Below, in pieces: positions 9,717 through 19,092 of a stretch of DNA of 64,000 bases. Origin of the DNA: Sphingobium sp. YR768 (GTDB taxonomy: Bacteria > Pseudomonadota > Alphaproteobacteria > Sphingomonadales > Sphingomonadaceae); the NCBI RefSeq assembly GCF_900111125.1, contig NZ_FOGE01000002.1:248001-312000 (forward strand). Reading direction: 5' to 3'. Numbering within the stretch: the first letter of the stretch is position 1; each line of letters starts with the position of its first letter. The notes beneath the pieces are model-generated. The model was not told the origin of the DNA. It was given only the letters and a program-made list of their open reading frames with translations, and made no database searches. Made by a program: the position numbers and the translations under genes.

Positions 9717-10220
9717 ATGAAGATCGGACGGTTTCTGGCCATGACGGCGGCGCTGTCGCTGACCAGCCTTTCGCCTGCGCAGGCGGCGGAAAAGCCCGTC
9801 GTGGGCACCACAGCGCCCGCCTTCGAACTCACCCTGATCGACGGGAGCAAGGTCGCGCTGGCGGACCTGAAAGGCCAGGTGGTGGTGCTCAATTTCTGGG
9901 CGACATGGTGCGTCCCGTGCCGCAAGGAATTGCCGACGCTGGACGCCTATTATGATGCACAGCAAAAATATGGGCTGAAGGTTTTTGCCATCACCACCGA
10001 AGGATCGGTGCCGATCCCCCAGTTGAAGAAGCTGTTCGACGCCATGAAGATGCCGTCGGCCCGGCGGATCAAGGGGCCTTATGGGCCGCTGACCGGCGTG
10101 CCGACCAATTTCGTCATCGATCGTGCCGGGGTGCTGCGCTACGCCCAGTCGGGTGCGTTCGATCTGGATGCGCTCAATAGTCTGCTGGTGCCGCTGCTCA
10201 AGGAAAAGGCCCCTTCATAA
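9717..10220 (+). CDS. Exported TlpA/ResA-like thioredoxin-fold protein
   Basis: A periplasmic disulfide reductase-like protein of 167 residues. The signal peptide KIGRFLAMTAALSLTSLSPAQAA is followed by the AhpC/TSA-Redoxin fold. The redox motif is WATWCVPC (CxxC), followed by RKELPTLD, and the cis-proline region is GVPTNFVID. TlpA-type proteins keep cytochrome c or Cox apoproteins reduced, or supply general periplasmic thiols. The partner here is unknown. The ATG at 9717 is preferred over one at 9699 because it begins right at the signal peptide. An MFS gene follows at a 58-base distance. Confidence 0.9.
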   Translation: MKIGRFLAMTAALSLTSLSPAQAAEKPVVGTTAPAFELTLIDGSKVALADLKGQVVVLNFWATWCVPCRKELPTLDAYYDAQQKYGLKVFAITTEGSVPIPQLKKLFDAMKMPSARRIKGPYGPLTGVPTNFVIDRAGVLRYAQSGAFDLDALNSLLVPLLKEKAPS

Positions 10221-10278
10221 ACGGGCAAGCCGACAGCCGGGGTTGAAAGGTTGCGCTTCAGGACCCATTAGGCGGGCC

Positions 10279-11490
10279 ATGTCCAGTAGCATTGCCTCCC
10301 CCGCGCCCGCCCCCGGCGTAGACCTGTCCGCCGCCAAGATCCTGCTGATGGCGGTGGCGTGCGGCGTGATCGTCGCCAATCTCTATTATGCGCAGACGCT
10401 GATCGACGTGATCGGCCCGGAAATCGGCATGTCAGCCAGCGTGGCCGGGCTGATCACCACCCTGACGCAACTGGGCTATGGATTGGGCCTGTTCCTGATC
10501 GTACCGATCGCCGATCTGTTCGAAAATCGCCGGATCATCCTGGGATCGATCTTGCTCACAATCGCGGGTTGCATCGGCATCGCTTTGTCCAGCGGGCCGA
10601 CCAGCTTCCTGATCGCATCGATCGTTACCGGCATCGGCGCGATCGGCGCGCAGGTGATCGTCCCCCTCGCCTCCCATCTCGCGACGCCCGAGAAACAGGG
10701 CCGCGTCGTCGGCACGGTGATGAGCGGCCTGTTGTTCGGGATCATGCTCGCGCGGCCGATCGCCAGTTTTCTGGCCGGATCGGTCGGCTGGCGCGCGACC
10801 TTCATCCTGTCGGCCGTTGCCATGGGGATCGTGGCCGTGGCGCTGCTGGCCGCCTGCCCCCGGCGCACGCCCAAGGGCGGCATGCACTATGGCGAGGTGC
10901 TGGCATCGACCTTCGCGCAACTGGTGCAGCATCGGGTGGTGCGGATGCGCGCTTTCTATCAGGCGATGATGTTCGCCGCCTTCAACCTGTTCTGGACCGC
11001 CGCGCCGCTGGCGCTGATCCACGATTTTCATCTCAGCCACACAGGCGTCGGCGCCTTCGCGCTGGCGGGGGCTGGCGGCGCGCTGATCGCGCCGGTGGCG
11101 GGCTGGCTGGCCGATCGCAAGCTGACGCGACCGGCTTCGCTGATCGGCCTTGCGGGCCTGACGATCGGCTTCCTGCTGGCGGACTGGACCGTGGCGGCGG
11201 GCAGCCTGGTCGGCTTCACCATCATGGCGGTGCTGATCGACGCGGCGGTGCAGATGAGCCAGATCACCGGGCAGAAGCTGATCTTCTCGCTCGATCCGCA
11301 TGCGCGCGGGCGGATCAACGCCGCTTATGTGACGGTGATGTTCGTCATCGGTGCGCTGGGATCGGTGATCGGGTCCGCCACATTCGAAGCGGGCGGCTGG
11401 TCGGCCAGCGCCATGGCCGGCGCGGCGATCGGCGGCATGGCTACGCTGGGCTTCCTGTTGTTCGACCGGGGCGCCAGCGTCACGCGCTGA
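10279..11490 (+). CDS. MFS transporter
   Basis: A 403-residue integral membrane protein of the major facilitator superfamily with about 12 hydrophobic helices. Characteristic features are ANLYYAQTLIDVIGPEIGMS in TM1, the loop 2-3 region LFENRRIILGS and a second-half repeat around PVAGWLADRKLTR. It resembles the sugar-efflux/drug-efflux DHA1 type (YnfM or NepI-like), but the substrate cannot be inferred. The start at 10279 follows the TlpA gene by 58 bases, suggesting a two-gene unit. The gene ends 20 bases from the convergent pgk stop. Confidence 0.85.
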   Translation: MSSSIASPAPAPGVDLSAAKILLMAVACGVIVANLYYAQTLIDVIGPEIGMSASVAGLITTLTQLGYGLGLFLIVPIADLFENRRIILGSILLTIAGCIGIALSSGPTSFLIASIVTGIGAIGAQVIVPLASHLATPEKQGRVVGTVMSGLLFGIMLARPIASFLAGSVGWRATFILSAVAMGIVAVALLAACPRRTPKGGMHYGEVLASTFAQLVQHRVVRMRAFYQAMMFAAFNLFWTAAPLALIHDFHLSHTGVGAFALAGAGGALIAPVAGWLADRKLTRPASLIGLAGLTIGFLLADWTVAAGSLVGFTIMAVLIDAAVQMSQITGQKLIFSLDPHARGRINAAYVTVMFVIGALGSVIGSATFEAGGWSASAMAGAAIGGMATLGFLLFDRGASVTR

Positions 11491-11510
11491 ACGCCCCGGT
11501 TGATTGCAAC

Positions 11511-12713
11511 TTAGACAGTCAGCGCCTTCACGCCCGGCAGTTCCTTGCCTTCCATCCATTCGAGGAAGGCGCCGCCGGCGGTCGAGATGAAGCTGAAATC
11601 GCTGCCGACACCGGCATGGTTGAGCGCCGCAACCGTGTCGCCGCCACCGGCCACGGAGGTCAACTGGCCTTCCTTGGTCAGTGCCGCCGCCGTCTTGGCC
11701 AGCGCCACCGTCGCGGTGTCGAACGGCGCGATCTCGAACGCGCCAAGCGGGCCGTTCCAGACCAAAGTGCGGCAGTTCTTCAGCGCATCGCCCAGTGCCT
11801 CAACAGCGGCGGGGCCGACGTCCAGGATCATCTCGTCCTCGGCCACTTCATGCACGTTGCAGGTGCGCAACGACGGCGGGTTCGCGGCGAATTCCTTCGC
11901 AACGACGACGTCATAGGGCAGATGGATGATGCAACCGGCGGCTTCCGCCTTGTCGAAGATGGCTTCGGCGGTTTCGGCCAGATCCTTCTCGCACAGCGAC
12001 TTGCCGATATCGACGCCGCGGGCATAGAGGAAGGTGTTGGCCATGCCGCCGCCGATGATCAGATGATCGACCTTGGCCACGAGATTGTTGAGCACGTCCA
12101 GCTTGGTCGACACCTTGGCGCCGCCCACAACCGCCGCGACCGGCTTCACAGGCTCGCCCAGAGCAGCCTGCAATGCGTCCAGTTCCTTTTCCATCGAACG
12201 ACCGGCAAAGGCAGGCAGCTTGTGCGCCAGACCTTCGGTCGAGGCATGGGCGCGGTGCGCGGCGGAGAAGGCGTCGTTGACGTACATGTCGCCGATCGCG
12301 GCCATGGCTTCCACCAGCACCGGATCGTTCGTTTCCTCGCCGGGATGGAAGCGGGTATTTTCCAAAATGGCGATGTCGCCGGGGCGCATGACCGCGATGC
12401 CGTCTACGGCTGCTTCGCCCTGACAGTCGGGGATGAACTGCACTTCGCGGCCCAGCACCTGCGTCAGCGGACGGGTGATCTTCGACAGCGAATATTCCGG
12501 GTTCTTCTGCCCCTTGGGGCGGCCGAAATGGGCGAGGATCAGCACCTTGGCGCCGCGATCGGCCAGTTCCAGCACGGTCGGCATCGCCGCGCGCAGGCGG
12601 GTGTCGTCGCTGACCGAACCATCCTGCATGGGAACGTTCAGATCTTCACGCACCAGCACGATCTTGCCGGTGATATCACCCATATCGTCGAGCGTCTTGA
12701 AGGGCTTGGTCAT
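11511..12713 (-). CDS. pgk: Phosphoglycerate kinase
   Basis: A glycolytic enzyme transferring phosphate from 1,3-bisphosphoglycerate to ADP. The 400-residue product has the conserved N-terminal [14 protein letters not shown], substrate site [24 protein letters not shown], the hinge [27 protein letters not shown], the nucleotide-site WNGPLGAFE and [12 protein letters not shown]. The start at 12711-12713 ([10 protein letters not shown]) fits the family. It lies downstream of gap on the same strand but is separated from it by a Rho-independent terminator and a REP-like repeat, so it probably has its own promoter. Confidence 0.98.
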   Translation of the reverse strand: MTKPFKTLDDMGDITGKIVLVREDLNVPMQDGSVSDDTRLRAAMPTVLELADRGAKVLILAHFGRPKGQKNPEYSLSKITRPLTQVLGREVQFIPDCQGEAAVDGIAVMRPGDIAILENTRFHPGEETNDPVLVEAMAAIGDMYVNDAFSAAHRAHASTEGLAHKLPAFAGRSMEKELDALQAALGEPVKPVAAVVGGAKVSTKLDVLNNLVAKVDHLIIGGGMANTFLYARGVDIGKSLCEKDLAETAEAIFDKAEAAGCIIHLPYDVVVAKEFAANPPSLRTCNVHEVAEDEMILDVGPAAVEALGDALKNCRTLVWNGPLGAFEIAPFDTATVALAKTAAALTKEGQLTSVAGGGDTVAALNHAGVGSDFSFISTAGGAFLEWMEGKELPGVKALTV

Positions 12714-12737
12714 GTATCTTCCCCTGATCCTAACAAA

Positions 12738-12820
12738 CGTCATCCCAGCGAAGGCTGGGATCTCCCTTCTTTCCCACCGTAGAGGAAGAAAGCGAGATTC
12801 CAGCTTTTGCTGGGATGACG
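12738..12820. repeat. REP-like inverted repeat (CGTCATCCCAGCGAAGGCTGGGAT type)
   Basis: The left arm begins CGTCATCCCAGCGAAGGCTG and the right arm ends TGCTGGGATGACG. Each arm is itself palindromic, giving a two-hairpin element. It sits between pgk and the gap terminator. Confidence 0.75.
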
Positions 12821-12850
12821 AAAAAAGAGGGGCAGGATATCCTGCCCCTC
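12821..12850 (-). terminator. Rho-independent terminator of gap
   Basis: A perfect 24-bp palindrome (12827-12850; GAGGGGCAGGAT and its complement) is followed on the minus strand by TTTTTT. It lies 7 bases past the gap stop codon. With a uniform GC-rich stem this is the clearest intrinsic terminator in the window. Confidence 0.9.
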
Positions 12851-12857
12851 ACACATT

Positions 12858-13868
12858 TTACAGGAACTTCGCGACGACGCCGGTGGTGTCGATCATGCGG
12901 TTCGAGAAGCCCCATTCATTGTCGTACCAGCTGAGCACGCGGACCAGCTTGCCATCGACTACGGCGGTTTCCAGGCTGTCGACGGTCGAGCTGCGCGGAT
13001 CGCCATTATAATCGATCGAGACGAGCGGTTCGTCCGAATAGCCCAGCACGCCCTTGAGCGGACCGGCTTCCGACGCGGCCTTCAGCAGGCTGTTGACCTC
13101 ATCTTTCGTGGTCGGGCGCTTGGGAATGAACTTGAGGTCCACGACCGAGACGTTCGGGGTCGGCACGCGGATCGACGATCCGTCCAGCTTGCCCTTCAAT
13201 TCGGGCAGAACCTCACCCACCGCGCGGGCAGCGCCGGTGGAGGTCGGGATCTGCGAGAGGGCGGCGGCACGGGCGCGGCGCATGTCGCTGTGCAGCTGAT
13301 CCAGCGTATTCTGGTCGTTGGTGTAGCTGTGGATCGTCGTCATGAAGCCGCTTTCGATGCCGATCGCATCGTTCAGCACCTTGGCGAGCGGGGCCAGGCA
13401 GTTGGTGGTGCAGCTGGCGTTCGAAATGACGATGTCGTCGGCGGTCAGCGCGTCATGGTTGACGCCGAACACGACGGTGCGATCGACATTGGTGCCGGGC
13501 GCGGAAATGATGACGCGCTTGGCGCCGGCGGTCAGATGCGCGCTGGCCTTGTCCTTCGTGGTGAAGATGCCGGTGCATTCCAGAGCGATTTCCACGCCCA
13601 GCTCTGCGTGCGGCAGGTTGGCGGGGTCGCGCTCCGCCGTAACCTTGATCTTCTTGCCATCGACGACGAGGAAATCGCCGTCCACGCTGACGTCGCCAGC
13701 CCAGTTGCCATGGACGCTATCGCGCTTGAACAGCAGGGCGTTGGACTTGACGGCGCCCAGATCGTTGATGCTGACCAGTTCAAGGTCATGGTCGGTGCGC
13801 GACAGGATGGCGCGCGCCACCAGGCGGCCGATACGTCCGAAACCGTTAATTGCTACCTTCGTTGCCAC
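12858..13868 (-). CDS. gap: Type I glyceraldehyde-3-phosphate dehydrogenase
   Basis: It oxidises glyceraldehyde 3-phosphate with NAD(P)+ and phosphate. The 336-residue product has the Rossmann motif INGFGRIGR, the catalytic [14 protein letters not shown] with the nucleophile Cys, a conserved [11 protein letters not shown] and the C-terminal [12 protein letters not shown]. The start codon is GTG (13866-13868) with AGGAGG about 9 bases upstream. It lies 45 bases downstream of tkt on the same strand, so tkt-gap forms an operon closed by a strong terminator. The residue after the Rossmann fold (SINDLG) is consistent with NAD preference, as in other type I enzymes. Confidence 0.98.
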   Translation of the reverse strand: MATKVAINGFGRIGRLVARAILSRTDHDLELVSINDLGAVKSNALLFKRDSVHGNWAGDVSVDGDFLVVDGKKIKVTAERDPANLPHAELGVEIALECTGIFTTKDKASAHLTAGAKRVIISAPGTNVDRTVVFGVNHDALTADDIVISNASCTTNCLAPLAKVLNDAIGIESGFMTTIHSYTNDQNTLDQLHSDMRRARAAALSQIPTSTGAARAVGEVLPELKGKLDGSSIRVPTPNVSVVDLKFIPKRPTTKDEVNSLLKAASEAGPLKGVLGYSDEPLVSIDYNGDPRSSTVDSLETAVVDGKLVRVLSWYDNEWGFSNRMIDTTGVVAKFL

Positions 13869-13913
13869 TGCACTAGCCTCCTGGGGTGTTGTTGTTCGGT
13901 TCAGTAATCGGGT

Positions 13914-15875
13914 TCAAAGAGCGGCCGCGATTTGCGGCGCGATCTTGGCGGCGGTCAGGCCGAAATGGTCGTAAAGATCTTCCGCCGGGGCCGACGCGCC
14001 GAAGCCGTCGATGCCAAAGCGCAGGCCATCGAGGCCGGTATAGCGTTCCCAGCCGAAGGTCGTACCGGCCTCGATCGACACGCGCAGCACATCGGCGGGC
14101 AGGATATCGGCCTTGTACGCCGCGTCCTGCGCATCGAAATGGGCGAAGCTGGGCACCGACACGACATCGACGCCGATGCCCTGTTCTTCCAGCGCCTTGG
14201 CGGTGTTGACGGCGATTTCGACTTCCGAACCGGTGGCGAGGATCACCACCTTGCGCGCGGCGGTGGCGGCGACCAGGCGATAGGCGCCCTTGGCCGACAG
14301 GTTCTCGCTCTTTTCCGTGCGCAGCTGCGGCAGGTTCTGGCGGGTCAGCGCCAGAACCGACGGGCCGGTCGCATCCTTGAGCGCCAGTTCCCAGCATTCC
14401 GCTGTCTCGACGATGTCGGCCGGGCGATAGACGTCCAGATTCGGGATCATGCGCATCGACATGACATGTTCGATCGGCTGGTGGGTCGGGCCGTCTTCGC
14501 CCAGACCGATCGAGTCGTGGGTCAGAACATGAATGACGCGCTGCTGCTGAAGCGCGGCAAGGCGGATGCCGCCACGCATATAGTCCGAGAAAACGAGGAA
14601 AGTGCCGCCATAGGGGATCACGCCGCCATGCAGCGCCATGCCGTTCATGGCGCAGGCCATGCCGAATTCGCGGATGCCGTAATAGACGTAACGGCCCGAA
14701 TAATCGTCCTTTGTCAGCGGACCGGTCGACTTGGTCTTGGTGTTGTTGGAACCGGTAAGGTCGGCCGAGCCGCCCAGCGTTTCGGGCAAGAGATCATTGA
14801 TGGCACCAAGAGCCAGTTCGCTCGCCTTGCGGGTCGCGACCTTCTGCGGATTGGCGATCAGGCTGTCGATATAGGCGTCAAGCGAGAAGTCGGCGGGTAG
14901 CTCGCCGGCCATGCGGCGGGTAAATTCCGCGCCCTTGTCGCTGCTTGCCAGGCGATCTTCCCATACAGCGCGAGCATCGCGGCCCTTGGCGCCGATCGCT
15001 TTCCAGGCGTCGGCAATGTCAGTCGGGATGACGAAGGGTTCGGCCTTCCAGCCGAGGAATTCGCGGGCGGCGGCGACTTCAGCCTCGCCCAGCGCGGAGC
15101 CGTGGACGCCCGACGTGCCGGCCTTGTTCGGCGCGCCATAGCCGATCTTGGTCGCGCAGGCGACGATCGAGGGGCGCGGATCGGCAACGGCTTCGGCCAG
15201 CGCGCGGCGGACGTCGGCGACGTCATGGCCGTCGCACGACACGACATGCCAGCCAGTCGCGGCATAGCGGGCCAGCACATCTTCGCTGCTCGACAGGTCG
15301 ACGGCGCCGTCGATGGTGATCTTGTTATCGTCCCACAACACGTTCAGGCGACCGAGGCCCAGATGGCCGGCCAGACCGATCGCCTCATGGTTGATGCCTT
15401 CCATCAGACAGCCGTCGCCCGCGATCACCCAGGTGCGGTGATCGACCAGATCGTCGCCGAACTGTGCGTTCAGATGACGCTCGGCAATCGCCATGCCGAC
15501 GGCGGTGGCAAGGCCCGAACCCAAGGGACCGGTAGTGGCTTCCACGCCTGCCAGCTCGAAATTCTCCGGGTGACCGGCGCAGGGGCTGTGCAACTGGCGG
15601 AAGTTGGCGATATCCTCGATCGTCGGCTTGGCATAGCCGGTCAGGTGCAGCAGCGAATAGATCAGCATCGACCCATGGCCGGCCGACAGGACGAACCGGT
15701 CGCGGTCGGCCCATTTGGGCTGAGTCGGATCGAATTTCAGATAATCGCCGAAGAGGACAGTCGCGACATCCGCCATGCCCATCGGCATGCCCGGATGGCC
15801 GCTATTGGCGGCCTGCACGGCGTCCATGGAGAGCGCCCGAATGGCGTTGGCGAGCGACTTTTCCGAAACGGTCAT
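13914..15875 (-). CDS. tkt: Transketolase
   Basis: A thiamine-diphosphate enzyme of the pentose phosphate pathway, 653 residues. Motifs in order are SGHPGMPMGMAD, GHGSMLIYSLLHLTGY, GPLGSGLATAVGMA, the TPP/Mg2+ motif GDGCLMEGINHEA...DDNKITIDG, REFGMACAMNGMA and the C-terminal transketolase domain. I start it at the ATG 15873-15875 (MTVSEKSLANAIRALSMDA); longer in-frame starts add an unconserved segment. It heads the tkt-gap unit. The 200-base gap to the divergent coiled-coil/zapA genes must contain its promoter. Confidence 0.97.
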   Translation of the reverse strand: MTVSEKSLANAIRALSMDAVQAANSGHPGMPMGMADVATVLFGDYLKFDPTQPKWADRDRFVLSAGHGSMLIYSLLHLTGYAKPTIEDIANFRQLHSPCAGHPENFELAGVEATTGPLGSGLATAVGMAIAERHLNAQFGDDLVDHRTWVIAGDGCLMEGINHEAIGLAGHLGLGRLNVLWDDNKITIDGAVDLSSSEDVLARYAATGWHVVSCDGHDVADVRRALAEAVADPRPSIVACATKIGYGAPNKAGTSGVHGSALGEAEVAAAREFLGWKAEPFVIPTDIADAWKAIGAKGRDARAVWEDRLASSDKGAEFTRRMAGELPADFSLDAYIDSLIANPQKVATRKASELALGAINDLLPETLGGSADLTGSNNTKTKSTGPLTKDDYSGRYVYYGIREFGMACAMNGMALHGGVIPYGGTFLVFSDYMRGGIRLAALQQQRVIHVLTHDSIGLGEDGPTHQPIEHVMSMRMIPNLDVYRPADIVETAECWELALKDATGPSVLALTRQNLPQLRTEKSENLSAKGAYRLVAATAARKVVILATGSEVEIAVNTAKALEEQGIGVDVVSVPSFAHFDAQDAAYKADILPADVLRVSIEAGTTFGWERYTGLDGLRFGIDGFGASAPAEDLYDHFGLTAAKIAPQIAAAL

Positions 15876-16077
15876 CTTGGGCGGGAATCTTTCCTGATCG
15901 GGCATAGCGGGAAGACCGCGCGCGCGGTCGATTCGACATCGCGCTCCCTTTGTCGCGTCAAGCCCCATGCGTCAACCGCATGTCGCCGCAACGGCGCGCC
16001 ATCGGGACCAGTATCGAAGCTGTAAACTGCCCTAAAGACCGCTTTTGCAAGGCCCCGACTTCCGCTATGACTGGCCG

Positions 16078-16272
16078 ATGGCAAGCGACCGCATGATGCA
16101 GGCGATCGGCACGCTGGAGCGTGCAGTGACCCGGCTTGAGCAGGATGTCGCCCGTCTCCTGGAGACGCCCGCGACTTCCCCCTCCCCCGCCCTTGACGCT
16201 ACGGCAGCACGTGCCGCACTCCGATCTCTCGATGAACTGATCGATTCGCTGAACGGACGGACCCATGGCTGA
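16078..16272 (+). CDS. Small coiled-coil protein upstream of ZapA
   Basis: A 64-residue protein with a heptad pattern in the first half (MMQAIGTLERAVTRLEQDVARLLE) and a second amphipathic helix (ALRSLDELIDSLNGR). No named family is recognised. It overlaps the zapA start by 8 bases, so it is translationally coupled to zapA. Small coiled-coil proteins preceding zapA are commonly seen in alphaproteobacteria and are presumed to act in cell division; that role is inference from position. The start at 16078 is preferred to 16045 because it begins the coiled coil. Confidence 0.7.
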   Translation: MASDRMMQAIGTLERAVTRLEQDVARLLETPATSPSPALDATAARAALRSLDELIDSLNGRTHG

Positions 16273-16600
16273 AATAATGCTACAGATCGCCGGACGCCCC
16301 TACCCCATACGCTGTCGCGACGGGGAGGAAACGCATATCGCCCATCTGGCGACCATGATCGAACAGAAGGCGCGTCAGGCGCAGCAGTCCACGCCCGGCA
16401 TGACGGAAGTGCGCACCCTGTTGTTCGCCGCGCTGTTTCTAGCCGACGAACTCAACGATCTGCGGCGCGAAGCGGCGGGCCGGCAGACGCAACTGGCGCT
16501 GGATGCCGACGATGAGCCGAGCGCCCGCGCGTTCGAGGCGCTGGCCGCCCGCATAGAAAAGCTGCGCGAGCGACTTGCCGTCAGCGCCTCGGACGCCTAG
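16265..16600 (+). CDS. zapA: Cell division protein ZapA
   Basis: ZapA binds FtsZ and promotes bundling of protofilaments at the division site. The 111-residue product has the N-terminal ZapA globular segment (MLQIAGRPYPIRCRDGEE, then HIAHLATMIEQKARQ) and a long C-terminal coiled coil (about residues 60-108). Position supports the call: it is followed by 6S RNA and then the 5-formyltetrahydrofolate cyclo-ligase gene, the conserved zapA-ssrS-ygfA order of many proteobacteria. Confidence 0.92.
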   Translation: MAEIMLQIAGRPYPIRCRDGEETHIAHLATMIEQKARQAQQSTPGMTEVRTLLFAALFLADELNDLRREAAGRQTQLALDADDEPSARAFEALAARIEKLRERLAVSASDA

Positions 16601-16604
16601 ATTA

Positions 16605-16780
16605 GGGATGACGGGCACTGCACGACACGAGCTTTAGCGAACATCCCTGAGGCGATAATCAAAATCCAAGGGGGCTGTCCCTGGGCGGGTTCAGGCCCGT
16701 TCTACATGGTCCCCACCTGACGTTGAGGCGTCAGAGGATATTCCAGCAAACGACCGAGGCGGTCCCGTCACCCGCTTTTT
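16605..16780 (+). ncRNA. ssrS: 6S RNA
   Basis: 6S RNA mimics an open promoter and sequesters the housekeeping RNA polymerase. This candidate lies between zapA and the 5-formyltetrahydrofolate cyclo-ligase gene, the usual location. The strand just inside the closing stem has ATCCCTGAGGCGATA (16643-16657), matching the conserved CCCTGAG-CGATA block of known 6S RNAs. The 5' end GGGATGACGGG (16605-16615) can pair with CCCGTCACCC (16764-16773) near the 3' end to form the terminal stem. It is followed by a T-run ending at 16780. The length of about 176 nt is normal. Exact ends are estimates. Confidence 0.8.
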
Positions 16781-16812
16781 CCAATAGCAGCGCCCCGATT
16801 GCGGTAAGGACA

Positions 16813-16885
16813 TGTTCCTGCGAAAACAGGAGCCTGGGGACGAACGCCCTGCCCTGCATCCGGGCTCCTGCCTTGGCAGGAGCAC
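16813..16885. repeat. Degenerate REP-like inverted repeat (TTCCTGCGAA...CAGGAGCC type)
   Basis: Left arm GTTCCTGCGAAAACAGGAGC (16814 onward) and right arm GGCTCCTGCCTTGGCAGGAG. It is the same family as the cleaner copy at 60235-60300, but with mismatches. It lies between the 6S RNA and the cyclo-ligase gene. Confidence 0.65.
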
Positions 16886-16912
16886 TCCATTATCAGACCA
16901 AGCGGACCATCC

Positions 16913-17506
16913 ATGCGCGACGACCAGCCCGACAAGACCAGCCTGCGCACGATCGCCCGGCAACGGCGGCGCAATTTCGTCGCCACGCTCGATCCGCTGG
17001 CGCATCGGCTGGCGTTCAAGGCGGTCCCTTCCCCCCTTGCCCGCCGGATCGCCGATGCGAACATCGTAGCGCTCTATATGGGCATGGACGATGAAGCGCC
17101 CGCCCAGCGCATGGCGGCGCAATTGCAGACCATGGGCAAGATCGTGGCGCTGCCGCGCGTGCTCGACCGGCTGGGCAGCATGGATTTCCTGACCTGGCAG
17201 CCCGAGGATCAACTCTTCCCCGGCCTGTTCGGCACCAGCCATCCCGAACCGGGCAACGGCCCGGTGGCGCCCGACGTCATCATCGCGCCGCTGGTCGGTT
17301 TCGACCGGGCGATGAACCGCCTGGGTCAGGGCGGCGGCTATTATGACCGCGCCTTCGCCCGCTTCCCCGATGCGCTGCGCGTCGGCCTGGCCTGGTCCGC
17401 GCAGGAGATCGACGCCCTGCCCGCCGACCCATGGGATCTGCCGCTGGACATCATCATGACCGAGGTCGAACTGATCGAGGGTGAAGGCGAGGACGGGACA
17501 GTATGA
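16913..17506 (+). CDS. fthC: 5-formyltetrahydrofolate cyclo-ligase
   Basis: It converts 5-formyl-THF to 5,10-methenyl-THF with ATP, returning a folate storage form to one-carbon metabolism. The 197-residue product has the N-terminal basic segment RTIARQRRRNF, ALYMGMDDEA and the family signature PLVGFDRAMNRLGQGGGYYDRAF. Its place downstream of zapA and 6S RNA is the conserved arrangement, in which processing from the 6S transcript often links the two. The last four bases overlap the next gene. Confidence 0.95.
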   Translation: MRDDQPDKTSLRTIARQRRRNFVATLDPLAHRLAFKAVPSPLARRIADANIVALYMGMDDEAPAQRMAAQLQTMGKIVALPRVLDRLGSMDFLTWQPEDQLFPGLFGTSHPEPGNGPVAPDVIIAPLVGFDRAMNRLGQGGGYYDRAFARFPDALRVGLAWSAQEIDALPADPWDLPLDIIMTEVELIEGEGEDGTV

Positions 17507-17745
17507 GCATCGATCCGCGCCACTATCATCAGCCAAGCTGGCGCAAGCCAGTGGGCATGCTGACCATCGTCGGCCTGATCGTCGCATGGGCCGTGCTGGT
17601 GGGCAGCCTCTCGGGGCTGATCGGCATGCTGCCGGTGTGGGCGCAGGTGCCGGTCTATGTGGTGCTGGGCATAATCTGGATCTGGATATTGCCACTCAGG
17701 CGCCTGCTGGCCTGGATGGAGACCGGGCGCTGGCGGCGCGGATAA
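17503..17745 (+). CDS. DUF2842 family small membrane protein
   Basis: An 80-residue protein with two hydrophobic helices (about residues 18-40 and 46-66) separated by a short PVWAQ turn, and a basic tail (LAWMETGRWRR). The opening (HYHQPSWRKPVGMLTIVGLI) and helix pattern match the alphaproteobacterial DUF2842 family, whose function is unknown. It overlaps the cyclo-ligase stop by four bases (ATGA), so the two genes are coupled. Confidence 0.85.
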   Translation: MSIDPRHYHQPSWRKPVGMLTIVGLIVAWAVLVGSLSGLIGMLPVWAQVPVYVVLGIIWIWILPLRRLLAWMETGRWRRG

Positions 17746-17761
17746 TATCGTGACAACTCCG

Positions 17762-17785
17762 CAACGAATGATTATCCATTCGTTG
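17762..17785. promoter_or_regulatory. Inverted repeat in the aqpZ upstream region
   Basis: CAACGAATG-ATTATC-CATTCGTTG, perfect 9-bp arms, 17 bases after the DUF2842 stop and about 200 bases before aqpZ. It has no T-run, so it is less likely a terminator than a protein-binding site or a transcript-end hairpin. Confidence 0.4.
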
Positions 17786-17986
17786 ACTTAGCGTAATGGC
17801 CTGCCCGTATCCGTCGGGCCGGACCTGCTGATGGACGGAGTGCGACGCCATGCCGATCGCAACATTACTGTCCCGCATGCGCCATAGGCGGCGCATTCCT
17901 TCTCCATATTTCCTGTCGGGCGGCGCCACCCCGCACCGGCACATCCCATCTCTGGTGGCATGGCCCCACTGGGACAGGAGACAGTG

Positions 17987-18718
17987 ATGGTTGGATTGGA
18001 AAAGAGACTATTCGCCGAAACATTGGGCACATTCTGGCTGGTGTTCGGCGGTTGCGGCAGTGCCGTTCTGGCCGCTGCGTTCCCAGACGTGGGCATCGGC
18101 CTGCTGGGCGTCAGCCTGGCCTTTGGATTGACGGTGCTGACCATGGCCTATTCGATCGGCCATATTTCCGGCTGCCACCTCAATCCGGCGGTCACGTTCG
18201 GCCTATGGGCCGGCGGCCGCTTCCCGGTGCGGGACATCGCCCCTTATATCGTCGCGCAACTGGTCGGCGCCGTGCTGGCGGCCGCATTGCTGCTTTTCAT
18301 CGCCAGCGGACAGCCGGGTTTCGCGCTTGCCGCCAATGGGCTGGCGGTGAACGGCTATGACGCCCTGTCGCCCGGCGGCTATTCGCTGGCATCGGGGCTG
18401 GCGATCGAACTGGTGCTGACCTTCGGCTTTCTGTCGGTCATTCTGGGCGCGACGGACAGCCGGGCGCCGAGCGGATTCGCGCCGATCGCCATCGGCCTGG
18501 CGCTGACCTTGATCCACCTGATCAGCATCCCGGTCACCAACACATCGGTCAATCCGGCGCGCAGCACTGGCCCCGCCCTGCTGGTCGGCGGGCTGGCCCT
18601 GCAACAATTATGGCTGTTCTGGATCGCGCCCATCGTCGGCGCACTGGCGGCAGGCGGCGTCTATCGCTGGCTGGCGACCGAACCACTGCCTCCGCCTGTG
18701 ACCGGCGGCGAAATCTGA
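17987..18718 (+). CDS. aqpZ: Aquaporin Z
   Basis: A water channel of the MIP family, 243 residues with six transmembrane helices and two half-helices. Both NPA motifs are present (HLNPAVTFG and [12 protein letters not shown]). The selectivity-filter region has histidine in TM5 ([21 protein letters not shown]) and arginine after the second NPA, as in strict water channels and not glycerol facilitators. The ATG at 17987 has AGGAGA 7 bases upstream, so it is preferred to an ATG at 17960. Confidence 0.95.
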   Translation: MVGLEKRLFAETLGTFWLVFGGCGSAVLAAAFPDVGIGLLGVSLAFGLTVLTMAYSIGHISGCHLNPAVTFGLWAGGRFPVRDIAPYIVAQLVGAVLAAALLLFIASGQPGFALAANGLAVNGYDALSPGGYSLASGLAIELVLTFGFLSVILGATDSRAPSGFAPIAIGLALTLIHLISIPVTNTSVNPARSTGPALLVGGLALQQLWLFWIAPIVGALAAGGVYRWLATEPLPPPVTGGEI

Positions 18719-18778
18719 TTTGAAAAAAGGATGTCGGCGCTTTCATGCGCCGACTCCATCACCCGGTAATCAGGGTGA

Positions 18779-18855
18779 TGGCGCGAGTGACGGGGCTCGA
18801 ACCCGCGACCTCCGGCGTGACAGGCCGGCACTCTAACCAACTGAGCTACACCCGC
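18779..18855 (-). tRNA. tRNA-Asp(GTC), copy 1
   Basis: A 77-base gene including an encoded CCA (18779-18781). It has acceptor GCGGGTG paired with CACTCGC (one G-U), discriminator G, D-arm AGCTCAGTTGG, anticodon loop with GTC and T-loop GGTTCGAGCC. It is identical to the two following copies and the most distal of the leftward array. Confidence 0.95.
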
Positions 18856-18936
18856 GTAGGTGCTGCATCTCATCCGACCATGACGGTCGCCAGACGATGC
18901 ACGATCTGGGAAAATTCACTTTCCGGTCAAGGAAAG

Positions 18937-19013
18937 TGGCGCGAGTGACGGGGCTCGAACCCGCGACCTCCGGCGTGACAGGCCGGCACTCTAACCAACT
19001 GAGCTACACCCGC
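18937..19013 (-). tRNA. tRNA-Asp(GTC), copy 2
   Basis: Identical in sequence to the copy at 18779-18855, with CCA encoded. It is separated from it by 81 bases that share CGCCAGACGATGCA with the next spacer. Confidence 0.95.
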
Positions 19014-19092
19014 GCAGGGTGGCATCTTTCGCAGCCAAGGCCGCCAGACGATGCATATCTTCTACACCATATCCACCTTCCTGCAAGGAAAG

